Positions 32,015 to 44,130 of a stretch of 64,000 bases of DNA are shown here, piece by piece. The translations under genes were made by a program, and so were the position numbers. The DNA is taken from contig JAJNNY010000094.1 in the NCBI GenBank assembly GCA_022453515.1, positions 1-64,000 of the forward strand, read 5' to 3'. A model generated the notes under the pieces. It was not told the DNA's origin. It worked only from the letters and a program-made list of their open reading frames with translations, and made no database searches. Within the stretch, counting starts at the first letter, position 1. Each line of letters begins with the position of its first letter. This stretch comes from Astrocystis sublimbata. Its lineage: Eukaryota; Ascomycota; Sordariomycetes; Xylariales; Xylariaceae.

Positions 32015-33330
32015 GGTCTCGAGCACCTATGTAATTCCAAGTTCGGACCTGGGGGGTTGACACAGGTTGAAGAAGAAGTGTGCGGTTCTAACTCTACAAT
32101 CACCGAGACGTTTCAAGGTTTCGATGTGGTTGGCTTCGATGATGCCATGGATTGCATGGATATCAACGGGCCAATGTGGAAGCTCCCGAGCTCCCTCCAG
32201 CTACCCCAGAACAGTAAATTCTCAGGTACTGTACTGTAGCCATGTGCACGGTGCCAATGCAGGGAGTAGAGCTGCAAACTTAGCCGCTAGTTCAATTCCA
32301 TGAATGTACCATCAGTACCACCTGTACCAAGCAGATACTTCCAAAGAAGATCAAAAACTCCAAGAGATATCGCATGTATATTTCTAGGTTTGCTCCAATG
32401 TCTTTCGCAGCAATAGTAGCCACATATAAGAAGCTAGGGTGTCAAGGTGTGCGGGAATAGCTAGGTGCGCATGTATGGAGTATTCAATTGTAGAATCAGG
32501 TGTGAATGGACCATGTAATTAAATAGACGTAGTAGCGCCGTCAAATCGTCACTACATACTACATACGTAGTAGGTATACATCTTCAGTAACGCTGTGAAT
32601 CCGCGTGCTTTGCACTTTGATTTAAAAAGCTAGATAGATTTCAAAGGTTCTGAATGGGAGGCTCTAAGCCCATGGCTCTGAATTGAAGGCATTGATCGAA
32701 GGCTCTTGTTCGAAGGCGCTCAATTGAAGGCTTCAATCGAAGGCGTTGATACCTAGGTAGGTAGGTATCCACCTGGGCAGAGAGAGACCCCGCCATGCCC
32801 GCGTTCGGCCCCGACAAAGTGCGTTTGTAGGCAGGTACCTGCGCAAGGCAGGCCCTTCGTTGACCTTTCTTTTGCTTGTGCAATTTAGCGTAGGTACACA
32901 GCAACCTTCACTCAACCATATCCATTCCAAGCTCCGAAAGCCCCAACCAGTTTGGTTTAATGGATGACCAGCAGAAAAGACTCCGCAAACACGACATGCC
33001 GGTATACCGACTTCAGAACATGGAAGCGGTGCAACAACAGAAGTATTCCATCCAAAATGTGACGAGTGAATAGGGTTTGTCTGCTGGGATGGACAGCCGA
33101 CATCGGGCTAGCATCGACTAAGCACATCCTAGTGACCTGTCACCGACTCAAGTCACCGACTCTCAAGCTCTGCTGTTCAAGCTCCCGCCGTTGCCCGTTG
33201 CCCCACTACAAAAGTCACCGCGCGCCATCGTCAAGAGGACGGCACACAAGACGGCACACCGCGCCAGTCCTTTCGCTTTCGCCGTCTTCCCCCAAACACG
33301 AAGGCACCAATCTGGAACAGCGTGCCCATC
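32015..33330. other. divergent intergenic region with a 13-14 nt periodic repeat
   Basis: Upstream of RCF1 and of threonine dehydratase. Contains a degenerate tandem at 32685-32750 and a CCTAGGTAGGTAGGT stretch just after. No gene supported. Confidence 0.55.
32685..32750 (+). repeat. degenerate tandem repeat, five GAAGGC units
   Basis: GAAGGC recurs five times at alternating 13- and 14-nt spacing, mostly followed by TTGATC/TCAATC-like sequence, so adjacent copies have short inverted segments (TTGAT versus ATCAA). Origin unknown; it may be a decayed minisatellite. Confidence 0.65.
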
Positions 33331-35143
33331 ATGACCGACGCCTCTCTCGTCGAGGGAGACACCCCGACCATGACCAATGGCACCGAGAACGGCGTCAACG
33401 GCGTCAACGGCCATGTCTCGCGCACACCGTCGCTCTCTGGCCTCTCTCTCACCGAGTACAGCGCAAACCCGACACCCAGTTCCGAGGCCACCTCCAACCG
33501 CGTCACCGACATCGTCCCGCCCGAGTTCATCCTGCCCAACGGGCATCCTGATGTCCGTCCCTCTGCGCCCCTGCGCCCCTCCCTCCTGTGGCCATAGCTG
33601 ACGAGGCTGTCTGCCTGTGCAGTACATGCGCCTGATCCTCACCTCGCGAGTCTACGAAGCATGCAAAGAGACCTCCCTCGCACCCGCCACCAACCTATCC
33701 AACCGTCTCGAGTGCAATGTCCTCCTCAAGCGGGAGGACGAGCAGCCCGTCTTCAGCTTCAAGCTGCGCGGCGCCTACAACAAGATGGCCCACCTCGACC
33801 GCGAGCAGAGCTGGAAGGGCGTCATCGCCTGCAGTGCCGGCAACCATGCCCAAGGTGTCGCCTACTCGGCCCGTCTGCTGAAGATCCCCGCCACCATCGT
33901 CATGCCCAAGGGCACCCCGAGCATCAAGCACAAGAACGTCTCCAGGATGGGCGGCTGCGTCCTCCTGCACGGTCTCGACTTCGACGCTGCCAAGGAAGAG
34001 TGCGCCAGACTCGAGCACCAGCACGGCCTCATCAACATACCCCCTTTCGATGACCCCTACGTCATTGCCGGACAGGGCACCATAGGCATGGAGCTGCTGC
34101 GCCAGACCAACATCCAGAAGCTCGAGGCCATCTTCTGCTGCGTCGGCGGAGGCGGCCTGATCGCTGGCATTGGTGTCTATGTCAAGCGCATAGCGCCCCA
34201 CGTCAAGATCATTGGTGTCGAGGCCGAAGACGCCAACGCCATGGTCCAGTCGCTGCAGAAGGGCAGCCGCGTCGTGCTCCAGGAAGTCGGGCTCTTCGCC
34301 GACGGCGCTGCCGTCAAGACCGTCGGTGAGGAGACCTTCCGCATCTGCCAAGAGGTTGTCGACGACGTCATCCTCGTCAACACGGATGAGACGTGTGCCG
34401 CCATTAAGGATGTCTTTGAGGACACGCGCTCTATCGTGGAACCCGCCGGCGCCCTGTCTCTGGCCGGGCTGAAGAAGTGGGTGGCTGCCAATCCCTCGAG
34501 CGACCCGTCCCGCAGCGTCATCGCCATCACGAGCGGCGCGAACATGAACTTCGACCGCCTCCGCTTCGTCGCCGAGCGCGCCACCCTCGGTGAGGGTAAA
34601 GAGGCCCTGCTGTGTGTCAAGATCCCCGAGAGACCCGGCTCTTTCGCCGAACTCGTCAACAACGTCATGCCCCACGCCGTGACCGAGTTTTCGTATCGCT
34701 ATGCGACAGACGAAGCAGCCAACATTCTGATGGGTATCTCCCTACCAGCGGCTTCCGACAGGGTGCGTGAGCTGCAGGTGCTGCTCGACCGCATCACGGC
34801 CTCGGGGATGACGGTCGCGGACCTGTCGGGTGACGAGCTGGCCAAGTCACACATCCGGTACCTTGTCGGCGGGCGCTCCAACGTTCCCAACGAGAGGTTG
34901 TATATGTTCAATTTCCCTGAACGTCCAGGGGCCTTGGAGAAGTTTCTCCAAACCCTGCAGCTCAAGTTCAACATTAGTTTGTTTCAGTACCGCAATGGCG
35001 GTAGCGACGTGGGCAAAGTCTTGACTGGCATCCAGTGCCCAGATGACGAGGTGAAGGACTTAGAGAGGTCGCTCAAGCAGATTGGATACCCCTGGGAAGA
35101 CTGCACCCAGAGCCAGGTTTTTAAGACTTTCCTCCGGAGCTAA
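33331..35143 (+). CDS. ILV1: threonine dehydratase (threonine ammonia-lyase), isoleucine biosynthesis
   Basis: PLP enzyme converting threonine to 2-oxobutanoate, the committed step of isoleucine synthesis; 580 residues. Exons 33331-33552 and 33623-35143 (donor GTCCGT, acceptor TGTGCAG, phase 0). After a Ser/Thr/Asn-rich N-terminus (residues 1-55) comes the catalytic domain with the PLP lysine in [23 protein letters not shown], the phosphate-binding loop [10 protein letters not shown] and [11 protein letters not shown]. Two ACT-like regulatory domains follow: [19 protein letters not shown] (about 430 on) and [18 protein letters not shown] (about 520 on), the usual site of isoleucine inhibition and valine activation. 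The N-terminus is not strongly basic, so mitochondrial targeting is not obvious. The RidA protein at 16.8 kb detoxifies its enamine product. Confidence 0.96.
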
Positions 35144-36115
35144 GATCTAAGATTCTTATATAGGGACGAGGCTCAACAGTTATCTTGCAGTAAACGGCAA
35201 AGGGCCAGTCAGGAGAAAAAGGGGTCATGGCGTTTGGAGCTTTAGTCTATTCTTGAGCAATTGCACGGAGCACATTGTCGCGGCTGGCATGTCACAATTC
35301 GCTTTTGTTTGACATATGTAGGCGATAGATAAAATTCACTTTAGTAATATGTACACATAGACGTTCATATCTGAGGGTTGCTATCCCTCTCCGCTGCTGC
35401 CATTGCACAATGCTGTTCAAGATTTGGTACAATGCCAACTGAATTTTCATGTTCGATTATCAAAGCTGGTAAATATGCAGTAGATATATTGACTTTGGAC
35501 CAGGTTAATTCCGTTTCACCGCTCTGATGTAAACCAGACACCTGCACTCAACGCAGGGATTATGGAAGAGAGCGCCATCAAGCCAACCTCCAAATGCGAG
35601 GCATAAAGATTGCGTCTCCCATACCTTCTTTGAACTCATTCCAGGTAGGCCAACCACAGCTGCCTTTACAATCGTCTGCGAGGAATGGATAGTGCAATGG
35701 AATGGCAGACTAACAACAACAATCCAAGTCTGTGGTAGGTCGTACCTACCTTCATCCCTCAATGTCACTACAGCACGTGCGAAACATGCGTCTGCTGCTG
35801 CCGTGGCAGGCGCTTTGCACAACCACCTCATTTTTCATAGATATCAAGCTCGATGTTGCTGTCAATACAAGATTTTTGTCTCCTGTCACTCCCAATCACA
35901 ATCGTGGTTGTAAATGCGATCCCCAGTTAGCAAAACTTCCCTTCCAACAGCAACAATATTTTCAAGTGGACAGGTGCTTCAGCCGCGGGCCACAGTCAGA
36001 ACAACAACCGACTATCAGTAAATCCTCATACAGCCCAAAAGACCCACGGATCAACAACCTGATTACACTTTAAAATACATTTTCTTATTTTAGTAATAAC
36101 TCCCACCAACTCAAC
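35144..36115. other. intergenic
   Basis: 3' flank of ILV1 and promoter of the PLAC8 gene. The A/T-rich, CAACA-containing stretch just before 36116 looks like a 5' leader. No other feature. Confidence 0.55.
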
Positions 36116-36898
36116 ATGGCGGGCCTAGCTCTCGGCGCGGCTGCCACACAAAGTAACCCCGGAGCCGAGCACCTACAGCAACTACAGAACTTCGCTCTCG
36201 GCGAGTCGGGCGGCGACTAGAAGTCAAATCTGTTCGACTGCTGTCCCTGCGATCGTTGCGTCCTGGGACACTTTGTCCCGTGTCTCTGTACGGTCTGTTC
36301 CGTATTCCGAGTACACATGATCTGCTCTTCGCTGACTCTCCTCTTTGTACCTGGCACGCAGTAGTCGGACAGACCTCGAATCGCCTCCTCGACCCTACGG
36401 CTCTCCTGCCGGCTGTGCTCAACGCCGATTGTCTGATCCATGGGGTATTGCAATGTCTTTGCGGATCTGGGTGGATGTGCGTATGCTTTCTTGCGTGCTT
36501 GCTAGTCCTTATTCCTCTCGCTCCCAACTCCACTTCAACTCATTAGGAATCCCCCAATCTCATAGGTGATAGTCAACAACCTGAACAGCTAACCCGAAGA
36601 TTGCATACAGCTGGACGATCACCAAGCGCGAGCAAGTCCGAACACGGTTCGGCATCCCAGGGACGCCGCTGAAGGACTGTTGTACCGCTTTCTGGTGCCC
36701 GTATTGCGCCGTCATCCAGCACGACAAGGAGGTGGCGACGCGCATGCCGAAGCCGATGGATCTCCTGAAGCAGCAGCCTCTGCCCGAGCCAGAAATGACC
36801 AGTAAGCATCAAAAGGAATTTTTTTTTTTCTTCTTGTGTGTCTTATTGCTCTGTTACTAACTTGGAGATTCTGAAAAGTGCCGGGGGCAGCGATGTGA
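36116..36898 (+). pseudogene. PLAC8/Cys-rich family protein with an in-frame TAG
   Basis: PLAC8-domain protein (about 162 residues if intact), a family of small Cys-rich membrane-associated proteins in plants and fungi. Exons 36116-36287, 36362-36476, 36611-36801, 36879-36898 splice in phase with normal donors and acceptors. Conserved parts are LFDCCPCDRCVLGHFVPCLL, GQTSNR, NADCLIHGVLQCLCGSGWI and REQVRTRFGI, then DCCTAFWCPYCAVIQHDKE. The reading frame is broken by TAG at 36218-36220, exactly where relatives have Trp (GGD-W-KS), a one-base TGG to TAG change. Upstream codons from ATG 36116 look coding. Possible explanations: true nonsense mutation, stop readthrough, or sequencing error. Confidence 0.7.
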
Positions 36899-37585
36899 TT
36901 TGATTTGCGCGTCTAACGCCCCGAAGTGTGGCACGTAGCCTGATACCTATCGATGAGTTTAAGTATTTCAGTAGTCCTAAAGAATAGATGATACCGTATG
37001 AGCTAGTAAACTGGTCAATCAACGGGCACAGTTTTCCACGCTATGAATTATGGCTCGATCCGTAACTGACAGTGGGCATACACTGACTTTCAAATATTGG
37101 CTGGAACCGAGCATTTATCGTGATATTATCATGTTTTACATAAATGGATTCATTATATACATTTATCCTCATCGCAACGCAGGTGTCGTCAGGTTTCCTG
37201 TGCGAAAAGGCCAAAAAGTCACGGCTATAGCCATGTGTTCATGTAAGTAGATCCGTGTCCGAGCAAGAGAAATAACGCTGTCTAAAGTCGGAATCCGCTC
37301 GCCGTTAAGTAAAGGTCAATCGCTCTTCTCGCGTAACACTCTAGTCCTCATCGTTGCTCCAATTATGGGTATCTCAATCATGATGGCAACACGCAGACGC
37401 TGAAATGTCACGGCGGCGGCAGGCTTGAATCCAATGTGGGTGCGAGGCTGGCGTTTTAAATCGTTTGAAATTTGTTACGTTGCGTTTGTTCCATGGCCCT
37501 TCACATCATAAGTTTCCTGACGATGGCCTTCATACTCTCATACCGACGAGAGAGAATCTGGAGCCCGTTAAGACAGGCTGATTGC
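36899..37585. other. AT-rich intergenic, tail-to-tail
   Basis: 3' flanks of the PLAC8 gene and the SKG6-like gene. No feature recognised. Confidence 0.6.
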
Positions 37586-38080
37586 TCAATAACGATAATG
37601 CCGATCGTCCCTCGACGACCTCCGTCGATCGTCGTAGCTTGTCCTCCCACCATAGTACGCGGCCGGCGGGGCGCGGGGGCTGCGTCCACGAGGGTCGTGT
37701 GTAACGGGCTGCACGATCTCAACCCGACGGCCCGGGCTCCTCGAGTGATGATGGTGATGTGAGCGGTGCGAGTGTCTGGAACGCGAGCGGCGCGCGTGCC
37801 GGTCGGGGATCTCATGCTTGGGCTCGTAGGCAGCTCCCCAGGTCTTTGGCTGTCGCATGATGATGCATGACCGGATTACCCACCACAGCAGGAGGAAGCC
37901 GGCAATGGATCCGATGACGATGCCGGCGATGGCGCCGCCGCTGAGGTTGTTGTTCGACGAGCCGTTGTCGTCGCCGTCTACGACGACGGTGGTTGTTGAT
38001 TGGCGGCTTGCGAGGACCTTGGTGACGGCTTGGACAACGGTTCTCGTCACATGGGACGAAGGAGCGATAGCTGGCGCCAT
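37586..38080 (-). CDS. single-pass membrane protein, SKG6/Axl2-type transmembrane segment
   Basis: Intronless gene, 164 residues, ATG at 38080. A short polar N-terminal part (residues 1-45, Thr/Val/Asn-rich) is followed by one strong membrane helix preceded by a Gly-rich start: LSGGAIAGIVIGSIAGFLLL then WWVIRSC. This GAIAGIVIGSI pattern is characteristic of the fungal SKG6/Axl2 alpha-helical transmembrane family. The C-terminal half is highly basic with Arg/Ser/His-rich tracts, including a run of five His, and several Tyr-Asp-Arg motifs near the end. Likely an exofacial N-terminus with a basic cytoplasmic tail at the cell cortex. No enzymatic domain. Specific function unknown. Confidence 0.82.
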   Translation of the reverse strand: MAPAIAPSSHVTRTVVQAVTKVLASRQSTTTVVVDGDDNGSSNNNLSGGAIAGIVIGSIAGFLLLWWVIRSCIIMRQPKTWGAAYEPKHEIPDRHARRSRSRHSHRSHHHHHSRSPGRRVEIVQPVTHDPRGRSPRAPPAAYYGGRTSYDDRRRSSRDDRHYRY

Positions 38081-39676
38081 GGCATGAATATTGGTGGTGT
38101 GTGTGTGTTACTGTGTTGCCGTGTGTTATGTGTTTAGTTTCTGATATTGAACCAGTCTGATAACCAGCTGTTTGATACGACCACACACTGTAATTGTAGG
38201 AGTCTAAGAAAGGGAGCAGTCTCGACTCGAAAGTGGCAAAGTAGAGAATCCTATTAGAACTACAGCGCCTGGGGCGCGTGAGGGGCACTACTATCTATAT
38301 GCATTCACCCAGCACAAGACGCTGCAAGGAAAACGAGACACACAGAGGGAGGCAGTTTGAATGAGCACTAGACCGAAGCACGGTGACGCCATGGCTACGA
38401 AAGCGTCTATGTCTTTTGATAGTCAGTACGGTGATATGGTGTGTCAGTATATAAGGCACGAGGGCTTGGCGACATACGATTGGCGAGGGCACAAGAGGAG
38501 GCTGGGGAGAAGAGGAAAAATACCTGCAGATCCCAGATTTGGTGATACTGGCATACTGGGAAAGTGGTGGTGATGGCCAGAAATGGGCTTAATGGGATGC
38601 AGAATGATGGAGGCACGGAGGCTAGACACTAGAGTTGTGGAACTCCGACGATGGACCTTGAGACTACGGGCGTTAATCAGTCTGGATCCCATGGTGATTG
38701 GTCGGTGGGCTGCAGACCCCTGGCGGCCGTTCCAAGATTGTGGATTGCACTGCGGGTGAAGTTGAAATGGTGATGTCAAGATGAACGAACTAGTCAGTCG
38801 GCTAGCCTCCACAGGGCGTGTTCAGAGGGGGAGGCACACGCGAGACAGGCGAGGAACGGAGCAAAGCAACGTCGAGCGTTGCCGAGTGTGACCCTACAAA
38901 GATGCTTAGGTAGATTACCTAGCCACGCGTCGATTCTGTCGATGCTTTTGATCTTGACTTTTACAATTATATCCTGCTCAGTTGTAATACAGGGAGTGAG
39001 TTGGAGACTTAGGGTTCACATGGGAATCTGTAAACTGCATTGCATGGTGTTGATGCCGAAAGTAAATGTTCAATTGTACGGTGATAGGCCTGTCGGAATA
39101 ATAAGACCATGGGCAGACTTATGAGCTGCAGCAACCCTTGCCTACGCTTGCCCACAACTTAAGGTCATGCACGACATTTCAGCAACAGCATGCCAGCATG
39201 GCACAACCAGCAATCCTTCTCCAGGGGCATTAATACCGCTGCACTAAGACGTACCGGTATATTTGATTGGTGATGACTCGGAGCTGGCAACGACTTACAA
39301 AATTGGCAAGTTCCAAGTTCGCGGCAACTGCCCGCACACGCACAGCACAGTACGATGCGGGTAGCGTCACTGTATCTATAGTGCTGGTCTTTTGCCACGT
39401 GATTGCGCGGCCCCGCGGCCTGAGCCGCTCCCCGATCCGCCGCTCACTAACGCGCCGACAAGTCTCACCACGCGTTTCTTTGCACTCTTTGACCGTACCA
39501 ACCAACCTTGAACCCTTTCAACTCTTATCGCCGAGGCTGTACTGCTGTTGGCCGGCACCCTCTGGAACGACATGAACAATGACAACTCGTAGTGACACAA
39601 TCACCAGCTGCGTGGAAATCGCCGCCTGCATCTAGCCTGCATATCTCGCCTGCATCTCGCCTGCGTCCACTCAGTC
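38081..39676. other. divergent intergenic region
   Basis: Upstream of the SKG6-like gene and NBS1. A short GT run lies at about 38097-38109. A minus-strand open frame of about 120 codons (38444-38812) has no family signature and is not annotated. Confidence 0.5.
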
Positions 39677-42476
39677 ATGTGGATCCTCGAGAACGAAGGC
39701 GGAGGCCTTGGCCGTGAGTCTGCTGCTGCTGTCTCATCCCATTCCAATCTCTCACTCATGTCTCGCGTCCCTGCATCCATATCCCCCGCTGACCAATAAT
39801 ACCCTGACCCGCAGACAAACGAGTATGGCTTCGTCCCGGCAAGCGGTATCTCTTCGGTCGCACCGTCGCCGAGCGTACGTCCTCCCTTCCCCAGCGTATA
39901 TACCCTCGCCTCTAATCATACCCCAGCTGGCCAGCTTGCCATACAAGGAGATGATGCAAAAAAGATCTCGCGGAAGCATATGACCATCACCGTGGACGGT
40001 GTGGAAGACGGCCATGCGGTGCGTATCATCGTCCTGGCTCATGAGCGCTTAACCCAGCCGCTGACGGAGCCTTACTAGGAAGTAATGAGCAGTCGCTCTC
40101 GTGTCACAATCGAGGATCTTGGTTCCAAGGCTGGCACCAAGGTTAATGGTACCAAGTACCGTGGCGAGAGTTGCACACTACCGGAAGATGTCAACACACT
40201 ACAGATGGGCACCTTCTCCGCCATCTTCCGGTTTGTCCCCCTCATTACTTTACCAACTGCCAACTATAGCTAACAATGCTCTGCTGCGCCCCAGTATCAC
40301 CTGGTTTCCCGTTGTTCTGAGCTTCTCCTTTACCAGCAATCAACTCCGCGCGAACCCCTTCGCCAGTCTGCGCCAAACTTTCGAACAGCTCGACATTAAG
40401 CTCCTGTCTGACTACGATATCCCGCTTACTACCCATGTCGTCTCCAAGAAGCGCAACACCCCCAAAGGCTTGCAGGCCCTGATTAACGGCAAACACATCG
40501 TCAGCGACGGTTTTGTAGAGGCCATCGTGAATGCTGCTTCCCCCGAGACCAGCGATGATGGCGTTACCACGAGCTCTCTCGAGCAGGACTTCGATGCCAA
40601 CTGGCCCGATCCCATGCGTTACCTGCCGCCGCCGGGCGAAGAACCGATACCGAGACAACCGGAGTCGTTCGCCCCTAATCCTGCACGCATCAAGATATTC
40701 GAGGGGTACACCTTCATATTCTATCAGGAGAAGCAGTACCACAGTCTCCTCGCGCCCATCACGAACGGCAGGGGCAAAACCCTCCTCAAGGTAGCCCTAC
40801 CGGGTGAAACGGAGATCGATGACTTCATCCGCTATGTAAAAGGAGTAGCCGGCGAAAAGGGGCTGGGCGAGTTCGAGGATGGCAGTGAGGGCAAAGGCGT
40901 TGTTGTGGTCAAGTGGATGCCCAGCACGGAGGAGGGCGCGGATTGGTATGCCAATTTTTTCAGGAACATATCCTTGCGTCTGGATCACCGCCTCGTCGAC
41001 CAGAAGGAGTTCCTCGATGCCATCTTGAGCAACGACGCAAGTGGCCTGCGACGACCCTTGGAGTTTGAGTCACCCCCTGACACCTCTCCAGCAGAACCAC
41101 CGCCAGTATCTACCGAGGAGCAACCGATGGATGTCGACCCTGTAAAGGATGAACCTCCACCATCCCGGGCGCCGGTAACTCGAAGAAGGGGCCGTGGACC
41201 CATCAGGAGTCGGTTTCAGGGCTTTGCCATCTCGGTTGATGACGAGGAGGACAACAATGCCCCGGCCGAGGCACCCGCCGATGCCATGGAGGTTAACGAC
41301 CCCGCGCCTGCACCAGCCCCTGTCGACGCTTCTCAGGGAGGCCTTTTCGTGTCGCAAGATGTACCTGAACCGGAACCTCAAGATATTGCCCCCGCCTACC
41401 AGCCATCACAGCGATCGCGGCGTAAACGGTCGGCCTCGCCATTACCCGAGCCTGAAGACATCATGGACATGATAGCGCCCACAGCTGCGCAAGTGAAACG
41501 TCGTCGGATTGCCGCCGGCGAGGACCCAGTACCAGTACGACGTCGCGAGAAGTCGACGACACCGGCGGATACGCCAGAACAGCCCAGCGTCGTAAAGAAG
41601 CCGTCACCCAAGGTCAAGAAGGAGGTAGATGTTCTCGAAGCAGCGCGTCAGCATCGCGAGGAAGCCGAAAGGCGTGCAAAAGCGGAGCGTGACGAGCTCG
41701 AGGCAGACCCCGGCGAGCTAGACTATGCCGCGATTCGCCGCCTCCACATCCAGGAGCCAATGGCGCTGCGCGCCCTGCCGCAGGCTCGCACGCGCGAGCA
41801 AGACATTGCTGACGGGCGCTGGGATCCAGCCTGGAACGGACGGAAGAACTTCAAGAGGTTCAGGCAGCGAGGCGCGACGCAAGGGCGAGGGCTCGACAAG
41901 ATCATCGTGGTGCTTGAGGAAGCCCCGGAGAAGAACTACGGCATCAGTGACGACTACTGGCTTGATGACCCCGTGAGCCAGCAACGGCCCAAGAAGAAGC
42001 CCAGCGAAGACCGATCGCAATCGCGCGTGCAGAGCCAATCTCAGCGCAACCGATCACAGAGAACAACGAACAAGGACAGTAGTGCCGCAGCGAAAAGTTC
42101 GGCTGTGAGACAGAAACTCGCCGAGAATCTAGCGCCTCTCGACAGCAGCGAGGACGAGGTGGAGGTTCCAGACACGGGAGTTGCGCATCACGAGAAGGAG
42201 AAGGATGGCGAGCAGGATGACGACGGCGACGACGACGACGACGTCATCATCTCGTCCACTGCGCGCTCACGCACAACGAGGTCGTCAGCGAATACAACGC
42301 AGTCGCAGCCGCGGATCACCAGTAGCATCAAGAGCAATACGCGCAAGCGGCCCGCGGCAGAGCCACCGGCCAAGGAGAAACCGCGCAAGCGGGCGAAGGG
42401 GCTGGCTCTAGACACCAGCCAAGCGGATAGCGATGACGAGGATGACGATCTTCGCTTCCGTTTCGGGAGGCGGTGA
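39677..42476 (+). CDS. NBS1/Xrs2-like subunit of the MRN/MRX DNA double-strand-break complex
   Basis: DNA-damage sensor and adaptor binding Mre11-Rad50 in the nucleus, 840 residues. Exons 39677-39713, 39815-39874, 39927-40018, 40079-40230, 40295-42476; phases all agree. The N-terminal FHA domain is rebuilt only after splicing: KRYLFGRTVAE, KKISRKHMTITV and EDLGSKAGTKVNG (the G-R, S-x-x-H and N phosphothreonine-binding residues). A BRCT-like region follows: QTFEQLDIKLLSDYDIPLTT and GKHIVSDGFVEAI. The long middle is disordered and Pro/Glu-rich with Lys/Arg clusters. The very C-terminus, acidic then LRFRFGRR, resembles the conserved Mre11-binding FKxF/R motif. Confidence 0.9.
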
Positions 42477-42972
42477 GGATGTGATCGCGTTTCACAGGCT
42501 TAAGTCAAAGCGAAGAAGAGCAATAGAAAAACATGCTGCTCCTAAATATGACTTCTAATTCTAGCTGGGCAGGGTAATGGAAGCTATCGGCGTATAGCAT
42601 CCAAAAGGGTATCGATCTAAGCTCGGGGCGTTCTACTTATATATGTACATCTATCATCTTTGCTAGCCGCCGTCTGTCTATAATGCCCTTGGGGGTAAAA
42701 ATAGAGAGAATGCTGATACCCCATGATCATGGGTGTGAAAATGCGTAAACCCATAGCCGTGTATCCGATGCGAAGCAGTCTATGCGAAACCGCTCTGTCA
42801 TCGTCGTCGTGAAATATGCAATGCGTGATGAACCTTTGGCCCAGGGTCTGCTATCCGTAGTGAAGCGAAGAACCACAACAACCATCCAACTCGTCCCAAC
42901 GATCTTCCAAATCCTCAAACCCGACGCCGCCGCAGCTCTATCGACCCACGCTTCTCGTCAGTCCATCAATCA
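42477..42972. other. intergenic, tail-to-tail
   Basis: 3' flanks of NBS1 and the cytochrome b5 gene; nothing else recognised. Confidence 0.6.
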
Positions 42973-44130
42973 TCAATCCATCTCATCCATGTCCCCACCC
43001 CCCGCCACGTCTCCCTCGTCCACCAAGAGGCCAATGAGACAGCTACTCATCATAGTCTCGTAGTTGACCCAGGGATGGATCTCGCCAAACAACTTGGTCC
43101 CGTCCCTGCCGGCGGCCCTCAGCAGCTCGGGCTCCCCGCCCGGGTGGAAGGGCAGGTAGGGCGTCATGTTGTACACGCGGCCGCCGAGGGCGGTCCAGGC
43201 GTCCTTGCCCTTGCGCCCCGTCATCTTCCTCAGCGCGGACGGCGTGACGCGGAGGTAGGGCGCGTCGGGGCCCAGGCCGCGCAGGTCGGCGGCCGGGTGG
43301 TTCGCCAGGCGCGCCCAGTCGAGCGGGGAGTGGCCTGGTTTCAGGGTCACTTTCTTGGACGGCTTGGCCGGCTTGGCGCTGTGCGTGGGCGGCGGCGCGA
43401 GCGTCGAGGTGCCGGGCTGGCGGTCGTAGGATCGGTTCGGGAGGGGCGAGGGCCGCGCGGGGGGCGCGAGGGAGGATGTCGCGGCGGAGTTGGCGACGGG
43501 GTTGAGGCGCGGGGGCCGAGGAGGCGGGGCCATGGATGGCATCTTGGGTGGTTGTGTTGGTGTTGGTGTTGGCCCCAAGGGTGGCGATGGTAGTGAGAGT
43601 GTCGGTTGTGCCATTGTTGGTGTCGCGGCCGAAGGCGAGAGGGAGAAGGACGGGATGGACCCTATGGCGGAGTCCCGGTCAGGGGCCGGTGCCGGGACGG
43701 CCGAGGCTTTCGGAGTCGTCTGCGGCGATGCGATCGTGAACAAGGGTGGCTCGGTGATAATGGGTTGATGTTCTGTCGCCGACTCTTTCTCTACCTGGGT
43801 TGCTATGTCTCCCGCTGCCTCGGTCTCTGGCGCAAGCGTGATGCTCGGGATGGGGCCGCGATCTGTTTGGACACGCCTTCGCACAGACGGGCTGCTATCT
43901 TGTCCAGTGGCGGCGACAGCAGCGCCGCTAGAGCTTCCCTGGGCGGAGAGATGGTCTTCGTCTGTCTCTATGCGTTCCGTACCAGCGGCGGAGGGTGAGC
44001 GGGTCGAGGGCGGCTGCTGTATGGTGGGCGATCCGCGGAACAAGGCAACAAGGGTCTCGATCAGAGGTGGTTTTCGGATTGCGAGATACACAACGGACGC
44101 CAAGATGAGTGACCAGCCCAGCAAGGCCAT
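42973..44130 (-). CDS. membrane-anchored cytochrome b5-like heme-binding domain protein (IRC21-like)
   Basis: Intronless, 385 residues, ATG at 44130. The N-terminus is a membrane anchor (MALLGWSLILASVVYLAI). Residues about 30-265 are Pro/Ser/Thr-rich and disordered. The C-terminal cytochrome b5 domain begins LRVTPSALRKMTGRKG, then WTALGGRVYNMTPYLPFHPG with the first heme-ligand His in HPGG, and the second in the LFGEIHPWVNYE segment. This late-entry b5 domain resembles yeast Irc21 and the N-terminal part of animal NCB5OR. It would pass electrons in an ER-type setting; the reductase or acceptor partner is not known. Confidence 0.88.
   Translation of the reverse strand: MALLGWSLILASVVYLAIRKPPLIETLVALFRGSPTIQQPPSTRSPSAAGTERIETDEDHLSAQGSSSGAAVAATGQDSSPSVRRRVQTDRGPIPSITLAPETEAAGDIATQVEKESATEHQPIITEPPLFTIASPQTTPKASAVPAPAPDRDSAIGSIPSFSLSPSAATPTMAQPTLSLPSPPLGPTPTPTQPPKMPSMAPPPRPPRLNPVANSAATSSLAPPARPSPLPNRSYDRQPGTSTLAPPPTHSAKPAKPSKKVTLKPGHSPLDWARLANHPAADLRGLGPDAPYLRVTPSALRKMTGRKGKDAWTALGGRVYNMTPYLPFHPGGEPELLRAAGRDGTKLFGEIHPWVNYETMMSSCLIGLLVDEGDVAGGGDMDEMD

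Noticed and set aside
33695..34675. Long antisense frame (326 codons) over threonine dehydratase
   Set aside because: Mirror of a GC-rich coding sequence; no family signature, and the sense frame is clearly ILV1.
38444..38812. 122-residue minus-strand frame
   Set aside because: No recognisable family; His/Pro/Ser-rich low information; cannot be supported.
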